Below, piece by piece: positions 6,716-12,507 of a stretch of 13,679 bases of DNA (position 1 is its first letter; each line of letters opens with the position of its first letter). The notes below the pieces were generated by a model, which made no database searches, was not told the DNA's origin, and saw only the letters and a program-made list of their open reading frames with translations. The translations under genes and the position numbers were made by a program. The stretch is from Actinobacteria bacterium UBA5975 (GTDB lineage: Bacteria; Actinomycetota; Actinomycetes; Nanopelagicales; Nanopelagicaceae), in assembly GCA_002430075.1 (NCBI GenBank), contig DJBN01000007.1, positions 1 to 13,679 on the forward strand. Reading direction: 5' to 3'.

Positions 6716-7585
6716 ATGTTTACTTATTCAAGCGGGGTACTCGTTCTGCTCGTCTCACTCTTTGCAGTGGTTCTAGCTCGCTCAATTCGAATCGTGCCTC
6801 AAGCCAGCGCCGGAATCGTTGAACGTCTCGGCCGCTATCACAAGACTCTAGGCGCAGGTCTTGCAATCATCATTCCCTTTATTGACCGGTTACGCCCACT
6901 CATTGATTTGCGCGAACGCGTAGTTTCTTTCCCACCACAGCCGGTAATCACTGAAGATAACTTGGTCGTCTCAATCGATACCGTTATTTACTTTCAGGTA
7001 ACAGATCCAAAGTCTGCAACGTATGAAATTGAAAACTATATCCAAGGTATTGAACAGCTCACCGTGACCACCCTACGTAACGTAGTCGGTGGCCTTGATC
7101 TTGAAGCCACCCTTACCTCCCGAGATTCAATCAATGCGGCCCTACGTGGTGTTCTCGATGATGCCACGGGCAAGTGGGGAGTTCGCGTTAATCGAGTTGA
7201 ACTTAAGGCAATTGATCCACCACCAAGTGTTCAAGAATCTATGGAGAAGCAGATGCGCGCCGAGCGAGATAAGCGTGCTGTGATTTTGACTGCAGAAGGT
7301 GAAAAGCAGAGTCAGATTTTGACTGCCGAAGGTGCTCGCCAAGCAGAAATTTTACGCGCCGATGGTGATGCACAAGCTGCTGTTCTTCGGGCGGAAGGTG
7401 AGGCTGCAGCAATCAAGAAGGTATTCGGAGCAGTACACGAGGCAAATCCAGATGAGAAAGTACTTGCCTACCAATATCTACAGCAGCTACCTGCTATCGC
7501 TAACGGAACCGCTAGCAAGATATGGGTCATCCCTGCTGAGCTAAGCGGAGCTGCCGAACAGATTGTTAAGGCGTTTAAGAAGTAA
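6716..7585 (+). CDS. SPFH/stomatin-like (QmcA/HflK-type) protein, copy 1
   Basis: This 289-residue SPFH-domain protein has an N-terminal membrane helix (about 6-22), a band-7 domain (RIVPQASAGIVERLGRYHKT through KAIDPPPSVQESM) and a helical tail. The tail holds four tandem 11-residue repeats at 190-233 (ILTAEGEKQSQ, ILTAEGARQAE, ILRADGDAQAA, VLRAEGEAAAI), as in other stomatins that oligomerise by coiled coil. Such proteins build ring assemblies or membrane microdomains and may control proteases. The specific client is unknown. ATG 6713 overlaps the nfeD stop (TAATG). ATG 6716 is preferred, since AGGGG at 6705-6709 is 6 bases away and the paralogue starts at the equivalent residue. It is co-translated with nfeD. 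The paralogue at 11573 differs at about 28 of 289 positions. Confidence 0.93.
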   Translation: MFTYSSGVLVLLVSLFAVVLARSIRIVPQASAGIVERLGRYHKTLGAGLAIIIPFIDRLRPLIDLRERVVSFPPQPVITEDNLVVSIDTVIYFQVTDPKSATYEIENYIQGIEQLTVTTLRNVVGGLDLEATLTSRDSINAALRGVLDDATGKWGVRVNRVELKAIDPPPSVQESMEKQMRAERDKRAVILTAEGEKQSQILTAEGARQAEILRADGDAQAAVLRAEGEAAAIKKVFGAVHEANPDEKVLAYQYLQQLPAIANGTASKIWVIPAELSGAAEQIVKAFKK

Positions 7586-7593
7586 TACTTCTT
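7577..7593 (+). terminator. Weak AT-rich inverted repeat at end of SPFH copy 1
   Basis: AAGAAGT at 7577-7583 and ACTTCTT at 7587-7593 form a perfect 7-bp inverted repeat with a 3-base spacer that includes the stop codon. It is AT-rich and not followed by a T-run. A convergent gene ends at 7600, so a terminator would be useful here, but this one is weak. Confidence 0.25.
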
Positions 7594-7599
7594 GATTCC

Positions 7600-8013
7600 T
7601 TATTTAGCGTGTGAATCAAACCATTCTCGCGCCATTGCCAAGATTTCAGGTTCAGTCATCGCAATCAAGTTGGTATCTAGCGCATCAACGATCTTTGCCG
7701 CAAGAAGTGAATGTTTGCGCTCTAAATACTGAATAAAGTGCAACATGGAACTAGCTTTGCCATGCCCGTGGCCAATTAACAAAACCTCTAACGCATCTCC
7801 TATGGCGGCAACAATCTCTTCGAAATATTGCGGAACACCTGGACCATCTCCACGACCATGATGTTTCGGATCATCTCTAAAGTGATGAGGATTCAACGCA
7901 GGAGGTGCAAATATCTTCTCTGGGATAGCACCACGTTCCATGCCCGTTGCCCAGACACGAGTTTCACGCCCGGTAATAGTTAGAACTATGAATTTCTCTG
8001 ATATATCGGACAT
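7600..8013 (-). CDS. Small eRF1-domain-3/baeRF-like protein
   Basis: This 137-residue protein has the layout of single-domain relatives of eRF1 domain 3, the C-terminal part of bacterial baeRF proteins, often named translational machinery protein. A short beta strand region (KFIVLTITGRETRVWATGM) is followed by a His/Asp-rich loop (NPHHFRDDPKHHGRGDG, 41-57), then EEIVAAIGDALEVLLIGHGHGK (65-86) in place of the family EIL-IVGPG-AK motif, then YLERKH, AAKIVDALDT and a final AREWF. The fold relation is inferred from this order of motifs. No GGQ peptide-release loop is present, so it is not itself a release factor. The start is ATG 8013, with GGGAG 6 bases upstream. It is last in a minus-strand run and separated from the oxidoreductase gene by 110 bases. 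Confidence 0.6.
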   Translation of the reverse strand: MSDISEKFIVLTITGRETRVWATGMERGAIPEKIFAPPALNPHHFRDDPKHHGRGDGPGVPQYFEEIVAAIGDALEVLLIGHGHGKASSMLHFIQYLERKHSLLAAKIVDALDTNLIAMTEPEILAMAREWFDSHAK

Positions 8014-8065
8014 CGGGTGCTCCCTTTACAGATTCGCGCGCAGTGGCTATCTATAAACACACTAA

Positions 8066-8087
8066 GCCCATTTCAATGCAGATGGGC
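8066..8087 (-). terminator. Possible terminator hairpin after the old yellow enzyme gene
   Basis: GCCCAT (8066-8071) pairs with ATGGGC (8082-8087), extendable by one wobble and one A-T pair around a 6-base loop. It lies about 37 bases past the stop of the minus-strand oxidoreductase gene and before the next minus-strand gene. There is no clear T-run, so it may be an attenuator, an mRNA end or chance. Confidence 0.3.
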
Positions 8088-8123
8088 CTCCCACATGAGT
8101 GCTACCACTCTGAATGAAGTTAT

Positions 8124-9188
8124 TTAAAGAGTTCGACCGCGTTCTAGTGGAAGTGGCCAATCAATCTTGATTCCGAGCTTTTCAGCAGCGTTAAGTGCCC
8201 ACCGCGGATTACGAATCATTGCACGGGCTAAGAAGACCGCATCGGCTTCACCCGTCTCAATAATGTATTGGGCTTGCTCTGGTTCAGTAATCATGCCAAC
8301 TGCAGTTGTTAATATTCCGCACTCGGTGCGAATCGCCTTTGCAAAAGGAACTTGAAAGCCAGGGCTGGCAGTAATTGGCGCGCTATGAACATTGCCACCC
8401 GTGGAGACATCAATCAGATTAACGCCAACTTTCTTGAGCTCATTACAGAGCTGAATTGAGTCAATCAAATTCCAACCATCGTCAACCCAATCGGTTGCAG
8501 AGATACGAACAAAGAGGGGAGTATTGGCCGGAATAGCAGCCTTCACAGCTTGCGTCGTCTCGAGTAAGAATCTGATTCGATTTTCGAAACTTCCGCCGTA
8601 TTGATCGCTTCGCTTATTAGCAAGAGGTGAATAGAACTGATGAAATAAATAACCGTGTGCTGCATGGATCTCAATGACATCAAAGCCGACTGCCACAGCC
8701 CTTTTAGCTGCATCTGCAAATTGTTCCGTTAATTGGTAAATCTCATCCAGAGTCAAAGCCCGAGGAGCTGGATACCCTTCAAATGCAATATCGGAAGCTG
8801 AAACGCTCTGCCATCCACCTTCAGCTTGAGTCGCTATGCGATGCTCATCCCACGGACGCATCGTTGAACTCTTTCGCCCAGCATGGGCTAACTGAATTCC
8901 CATCTTCGCATTCTGCGAATGAGCAAAATCAATCATCGGTTTAAAAGCTTGCGCATGTCTGTCATCTTCAATCGATGTACATCCAAGCGAGATACGCCCC
9001 TCGGGAACAACACCGGTAGCCTCGACCATAATCAACCCAGGCCCACCTGTGGCAAAAGCCCCTAAGTGCGCGCTATGCCATGCACCGACAACGCCATCTT
9101 CGGCCATGTATTGGCACATCGGTGACACCCAGACGCGATTGCGAAATTCAACAGAGCCGATTACCAGGGGATCAAAGAGTGTATTCAT
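8124..9188 (-). CDS. namA: Old yellow enzyme family NADPH:flavin oxidoreductase (YqjM/NamA-type)
   Basis: This 354-residue FMN-dependent ene-reductase of the OYE superfamily reduces activated C=C bonds (enones, maleimides, nitro compounds) at the expense of NAD(P)H. It has a TIM-barrel architecture. Class-defining residues are present one position off the YqjM numbering: C25 and Y27 in VSPMCQYM, H175 and H178 with Y180 in EIHAAHGYLFHQF, followed by RSDQYGGSFENRIRF. The C-terminal ADAVFLARAMIRNPRW forms the phosphate-binding end of the FMN site. The length is normal, so it is complete. The start is ATG 9188, with AGGATGGGG upstream. The physiological substrate is unknown, as is usual for this family. 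The protease gene ends 37 bases upstream on the same strand, so the two may share a transcript. Confidence 0.92.
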   Translation of the reverse strand: MNTLFDPLVIGSVEFRNRVWVSPMCQYMAEDGVVGAWHSAHLGAFATGGPGLIMVEATGVVPEGRISLGCTSIEDDRHAQAFKPMIDFAHSQNAKMGIQLAHAGRKSSTMRPWDEHRIATQAEGGWQSVSASDIAFEGYPAPRALTLDEIYQLTEQFADAAKRAVAVGFDVIEIHAAHGYLFHQFYSPLANKRSDQYGGSFENRIRFLLETTQAVKAAIPANTPLFVRISATDWVDDGWNLIDSIQLCNELKKVGVNLIDVSTGGNVHSAPITASPGFQVPFAKAIRTECGILTTAVGMITEPEQAQYIIETGEADAVFLARAMIRNPRWALNAAEKLGIKIDWPLPLERGRTL

Positions 9189-9225
9189 TGCCCCATCCTA
9201 ATTGCTTATACAAGAAGAGAAAAAT

Positions 9226-9963
9226 CTATTCGTCCCAGTAAAACTTCCCATCACAGCTTATGATTTTGGCACACATAGCATCTAGGGATGTCGCAACGTT
9301 GTACTGCTCCTTCGTGCTGCCAGAGGTTAAGGTACCTATGACCCGCCCTTCGTTATCTATAACTGGGCCACCGCTATTTCCATGTGAAGCATTTGCCGTA
9401 ATCAACACTTGCTTATCGTTCATATTCAATACTGAGCCAAAGGCGATAGATCCTTCATACCCATCGGCAGATCCTGCAACCATGGTCCAGTATCCGGGGT
9501 AGGGGAGATTCTCTGAAAGCTTCAACGTTGGTATGCGAATATCTGCCACAATGACAGCTAGGTCATTCTTCTTATCTAAGGTAATAATCTTGGCTGGAAT
9601 CGCCTTGGCATAGAGACGTGCAATCTTTAAATACTTCTCTTTACCGATGCAATCATCGACAACGTGGTAATTGGTAATAAAGACCGAGTCATATTCGGCA
9701 TAAGCATCTTCATCCAAGGTCACCGCCCACGCAGAACCCAATGACTCCTTCTTAGGAGCATCGCAATAGACAGTAACGGTAGATCGCAGAGTCTTATCGA
9801 CCATTGTCGCAATATCTCGCGGCTGCACATATCCATCTTTTACCGGATTACTGAGTTCATATTGATGCGACGGCCCCCAGGTAAGAAAGAAGGCCCCCAT
9901 CGCAAAGGGTGCAGCGACAATGACGATTGCGGCAATGAATTTATGTGCAGGAGTCTGGGTCAT
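9226..9963 (-). CDS. Membrane-anchored trypsin-like serine protease, no PDZ domain
   Basis: This 245-residue protein has an N-terminal hydrophobic segment (about 9-28, after a short basic stretch) that serves as a membrane anchor or uncleaved signal. The rest is a chymotrypsin-fold protease facing outside. The catalytic triad is visible: H100 in ITNYHVVDDC, D134 in KKNDLAVI and S197 in HGNSGGPV. The IGTLTSGSTKEQYNVATS segment forms the last barrel strands. Four cysteines (67, 105, 231, 237) could form two disulfides, fitting an exported protein. HtrA/DegP enzymes are longer and carry PDZ domains, and none is present here, so this is a minimal S1-type protease. ATG 9963 is the only sensible start given the basic-hydrophobic N-terminus. 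It lies between a hypothetical gene and the old yellow enzyme gene on the same strand. Confidence 0.87.
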   Translation of the reverse strand: MTQTPAHKFIAAIVIVAAPFAMGAFFLTWGPSHQYELSNPVKDGYVQPRDIATMVDKTLRSTVTVYCDAPKKESLGSAWAVTLDEDAYAEYDSVFITNYHVVDDCIGKEKYLKIARLYAKAIPAKIITLDKKNDLAVIVADIRIPTLKLSENLPYPGYWTMVAGSADGYEGSIAFGSVLNMNDKQVLITANASHGNSGGPVIDNEGRVIGTLTSGSTKEQYNVATSLDAMCAKIISCDGKFYWDE

Positions 9964-10017
9964 GCCAAGACAGTAGAACCTGGCACTGACAAGCCACCAT
10001 CACCACGGGCTCTTGAC

Positions 10018-10365
10018 TCAAGGAAGCCGCACAACAGTCTCGACAATAGATTGCGCAGTTGCCTGCGCTCCAAGCTCAACGCTGACGTTGGTACTAAATC
10101 CACGCAACGTTGCCTCTGAGAGAACCACCATCTGCGCTGCTATATCTGTCATCCAGTAGAACGCACCTGGCCCCACCTGCTCAATGATCAGCGCCGCCTG
10201 CGCCAACGCCTCTTCTCCAAATTTAGGTATATCGCTCTGATTATCTTCAAGGACTTTCAATAAGAAATCTCGCACCAAAGTCGCTTCATCTGTAACCCGC
10301 TGATGCTCATCAAGAATTTCCGTGAGCTCGAGATCCATTGCCGCGTACCTTAACCATTTGAACAT
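10018..10365 (-). CDS. Hypothetical protein (115 aa)
   Basis: The protein is not recognised. It is 115 residues and mostly helical by composition: acidic in the first half (DLELTEILDEHQRVTDEATL) and rich in alanine and small hydrophobics in the second (EEALAQAALIIEQVGPGAFYWMTDIAAQMV). There is no clear membrane helix, cysteine motif or signal. The start is ATG 10365, with GGGGG about 5 bases upstream. An internal ATG at residue 10 is an alternative start. It is first in the minus-strand run that continues with the protease gene, 54 bases away. The reading frame, start context and strand placement support a real gene, but no function can be given. Confidence 0.6.
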   Translation of the reverse strand: MFKWLRYAAMDLELTEILDEHQRVTDEATLVRDFLLKVLEDNQSDIPKFGEEALAQAALIIEQVGPGAFYWMTDIAAQMVVLSEATLRGFSTNVSVELGAQATAQSIVETVVRLP

Positions 10366-10512
10366 AGCGCCCCCATATCTACCGTGAGGCTATAAGGCAG
10401 GTGTGACAAGTGGTGAACCCGGTGATTAAGAGTTAACGGAAGGACTTAAAGCTCATTTTCTTCCCGTATTCGATACGCTCCTCCCTTAAATACCTAGGGA
10501 AAGAGGGAAATC

Positions 10513-10662
10513 ATGGGAGCTTGTCAGTGTGGTTACACAACGGATCCAGAGAAGAACTGCAACGGAACACATAAGGCAGTCAAGGCAGTGAAGGCAGATT
10601 TGGCTGAGAAGTTAGAGGCTGCTGGCTTTCCACATGCATCTGAATTTGTGAAGAATAACTAG
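10513..10662 (+). CDS. Mini CDGSH-like Cys/His protein (49 aa)
   Basis: This short gene encodes 49 residues. The N-terminus MGACQCGYTTDPEKNCNGTH holds C4, C6, C16 and H20. The pattern C-x-C-x9-C-[N]-G-T-H closely resembles the CDGSH 2Fe-2S binding motif (C-x-C-x2-[S/T]-x3-P-x-C-D-G-[S/T/A]-H), with one extra spacer residue and Asn for Asp. A basic, lysine-rich amphipathic helix follows (KAVKAVKADLAEKLEAAGF). Three Cys and one His is the ligand set of mitoNEET-type clusters, but a zinc site is also possible. The start is well supported: AGAGGG (10502-10507) is 5 bases from ATG 10513. The next gene begins 11 bases after the stop, so the two are probably co-transcribed. Its length and clean frame argue for a true small protein. 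Confidence 0.7.
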   Translation: MGACQCGYTTDPEKNCNGTHKAVKAVKADLAEKLEAAGFPHASEFVKNN

Positions 10663-10673
10663 AAAGTTTGGTT

Positions 10674-11078
10674 GTGAAGCTACTTCGAAGAGCTCCTCAG
10701 ATGGCGCTGGGCTTTGCACTTGCCTATGCCGGGGTTGGACATCTGACGAGTAGTCGGTTGGAGTTTCAAGCTCAGGTGCCGACGATCTTTAGAAGCTATG
10801 CAGATTTTGTCGTGCTGGCCTCTGGCATAGTTGAGATTCTGCTGGGAGTTGGACTAATTGCACTCTGGAAATATCGAGTGCAGATTGGTTGGCTAGTTGG
10901 CCTCTTCTTTATTGCAGTCTTCTGGGGAAATATCTCGCAGTATCTAAATGGCGTAGATGCCTTTGGATTAAATAGCGATCGAGCCAGGTTTGTGCGATTG
11001 CTCTTTCAACCATTGTTAGTGGCATGGGCCTTGGGTAGCACGGGGGCGTGGAGCACCTACAGGAGATCTCGAGGCTAG
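10674..11078 (+). CDS. DoxX-like integral membrane protein
   Basis: This protein of about 134 residues has four predicted hydrophobic segments, roughly ALGFALAYAGVGHL, FVVLASGIVEILLGVGLIAL, IGWLVGLFFIAVFWGNIS and LLFQPLLVAWALG. The layout matches the DoxX/DUF4267-like four-helix family: the GVGHL motif after helix 1, then EILLGVGL, then a loop with R before helix 4. The members have varied and mostly unproven roles, such as quinone-linked redox or membrane stress. GTG 10674 is preferred over TTG 10668 because AGAAAG lies 7 bases upstream of it. It follows the mini CDGSH-like gene on the same strand, which makes a redox link conceivable but unproven. The second nfeD gene starts 65 bases downstream. 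Confidence 0.75.
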   Translation: MKLLRRAPQMALGFALAYAGVGHLTSSRLEFQAQVPTIFRSYADFVVLASGIVEILLGVGLIALWKYRVQIGWLVGLFFIAVFWGNISQYLNGVDAFGLNSDRARFVRLLFQPLLVAWALGSTGAWSTYRRSRG

Positions 11079-11143
11079 TAATTTTTAACGCGCCTTAGCT
11101 CGAATAACAGCGGTAGGCTTAATTTCAAGAACAGGAGAAGTTC

Positions 11144-11569
11144 ATGCCGATATGGATGTGGCTTGCTGCAGGTGGAGCGCTTCTCGTTGCCGAAATGCTC
11201 ACTGTTGATCTTCTCTTTGCTTCACTAGCTTTCTCGGCATTTATGGCAGCAGGGGTCAATGCGCTCGGTTTTAATATGGCAGTGCAGGGTTTCACCTTCG
11301 GCCTTGCTGCAGTAATCTCGCTTTTTATTCTGCGCCCTATTGCGTTGAAGAATTTAAAGAAAAGAACACCAGATTTTGCAACAAATGTTGATGCCTTAGT
11401 GGGCGTTCCTGCATTAACAATTTCAGTGGTTACAGATCGCTCCGGCCAGATCAAACTCAATGGCGAAATCTGGAGCGCTCGCAGCCAATCTGGAGAAATT
11501 GCTGAAGATTCTAAGGTTCAGGTAGTTGCAATCGAAGGCGCCACTGCAGTGGTCAATCAGAAGGGTTAA
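11144..11569 (+). CDS. nfeD: Short NfeD-like membrane protein, copy 2
   Basis: This is a 141-residue paralogue of the protein at 6288, of identical length and with about 63% identical residues. It has the same hydrophobic N-terminal half containing EMLTVDLLFASLAFS and the same C-terminal OB-fold with SGQIKLNGEIWSARS. Differences concentrate in the loop between the membrane helices (LGFNMAVQGFTF) and in the last 40 residues of the OB-fold, which would be the surface that meets partners. The start is ATG 11144, with AGGAG at 11132-11136 and a 7-base spacer. Stop and next start are separated by 3 bases, so it is translationally linked to the SPFH gene. The upstream region resembles that of copy 1 only over a few bases, so the two operons may be regulated differently. 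Confidence 0.88.
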   Translation: MPIWMWLAAGGALLVAEMLTVDLLFASLAFSAFMAAGVNALGFNMAVQGFTFGLAAVISLFILRPIALKNLKKRTPDFATNVDALVGVPALTISVVTDRSGQIKLNGEIWSARSQSGEIAEDSKVQVVAIEGATAVVNQKG

Positions 11570-11572
11570 TCA

Positions 11573-12442
11573 ATGATCTCATATTCTTTCGGAGTCCTAG
11601 CACTGCTCGTTATTATTTTTGGCGTAATCCTTGCCAAATCTATCCGAATAATTCCACAAGCCAGTTCAGGATTAGTCGAGCGCCTAGGCCGGTATCACCG
11701 AACTCTTGGTGCAGGCCTCGCAATTATTATTCCTTTTGTTGATCGACTACGCCCTCTGATTGATATGCGCGAGCGAGTTATATCATTTCCACCGCAGCCA
11801 GTAATTACTGAGGACAACTTAGTTGTTTCAATTGATACAGTTATTTATTTTCAGGTCACAGATCCAAAATCTGCGACCTATGAGATTGAAGATGTCATTC
11901 AAGGTATTGAACAATTAACAGTTACAACTTTACGTAACGTTGTTGGTGGCCTTGATCTCGAGGCAGCTTTAACTTCTCGTGACTCGATTAACACTGCCCT
12001 TCGCGGAGTTTTAGATGAAGCCACGGGTAAGTGGGGAGTTCGCGTTAACCGGGTAGAGCTAAAGGCAATTGACCCACCTCCAAGCGTGCAAGAGTCGATG
12101 GAAAAGCAGATGCGTGCCGAGCGTGACAAGCGCGCTGTAATTTTGACTGCCGAAGGTGAAAAGCAGAGCCAAATTCTTACAGCAGAAGGTGAGCGTCAAG
12201 CAGAGATTCTGCGAGCAGAAGGCGATGCGCAAGCTGCAATTCTTCGGGCCGATGGCGAGGCTGCTGCAATTAAGAAAGTTTTCGGTGCGGTCCACGATGC
12301 CAACCCTGACGAAAAAGTCCTGGCCTATCAATACCTGCAGCAACTACCTGCCATCGCTAATGGAAGCGCGAGTAAAATCTGGGTTATTCCAGCTGAGCTC
12401 AGCGGCGCAGCAGAGCAGATTATGAAAGCCTTTAAAAAATAG
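11573..12442 (+). CDS. SPFH/stomatin-like protein, copy 2
   Basis: This 289-residue protein is colinear with the one at 6716 and about 90% identical, with no insertions or deletions. It has the same membrane helix, band-7 domain and four 11-residue tail repeats (ILTAEGEKQSQ, ILTAEGERQAE, ILRAEGDAQAA, ILRADGEAAAI). Differences cluster in the N-terminal membrane segment (10 of the first 27 residues), and most others are conservative. Codon third positions differ often even where the protein is identical: about 10 of 25 codons around 12118-12192. The pair is therefore an old duplication under strong protein-level constraint, and not a recent copy. Hetero-oligomers of the two copies are possible. 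The start is ATG 11573, with AAGGG 7 bases upstream. A GC-rich terminator hairpin follows the stop. Confidence 0.93.
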   Translation: MISYSFGVLALLVIIFGVILAKSIRIIPQASSGLVERLGRYHRTLGAGLAIIIPFVDRLRPLIDMRERVISFPPQPVITEDNLVVSIDTVIYFQVTDPKSATYEIEDVIQGIEQLTVTTLRNVVGGLDLEAALTSRDSINTALRGVLDEATGKWGVRVNRVELKAIDPPPSVQESMEKQMRAERDKRAVILTAEGEKQSQILTAEGERQAEILRAEGDAQAAILRADGEAAAIKKVFGAVHDANPDEKVLAYQYLQQLPAIANGSASKIWVIPAELSGAAEQIMKAFKK

Positions 12443-12452
12443 TTTAAGATAA

Positions 12453-12475
12453 GCCGCCAAGTAACTTTTGGCGGC
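12453..12475. terminator. GC-rich hairpin terminator, probably bidirectional
   Basis: GCCGCCAA (12453-12460) and TTGGCGGC (12468-12475) form a perfect 8-bp stem with a 7-base loop. It lies 10 bases after the SPFH copy 2 stop and 32 bases after the end of the minus-strand photolyase-like gene. On the minus strand the stem is followed by a T-rich stretch (TTATCTTAAACTATTTTTT), as in an intrinsic terminator. On the plus strand the T-run is poor. Confidence 0.65.
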
Positions 12476-12507
12476 ACAATCTCTCTAGTAGGGCCTAAAA
12501 GATTTAT

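Noticed and set aside
7280..7415. DNA repeats in the SPFH genes that might look like a tandem repeat array
   Set aside because: They encode the 11-residue coiled-coil repeats normal for stomatin tails and are not a separate DNA element.
10481..10500. Small hairpin TCCCT/AGGGA before the 49-residue gene as a possible riboswitch or attenuator
   Set aside because: The stem is only 5 bp, leaves the ribosome binding site free, and matches no known riboswitch pattern.
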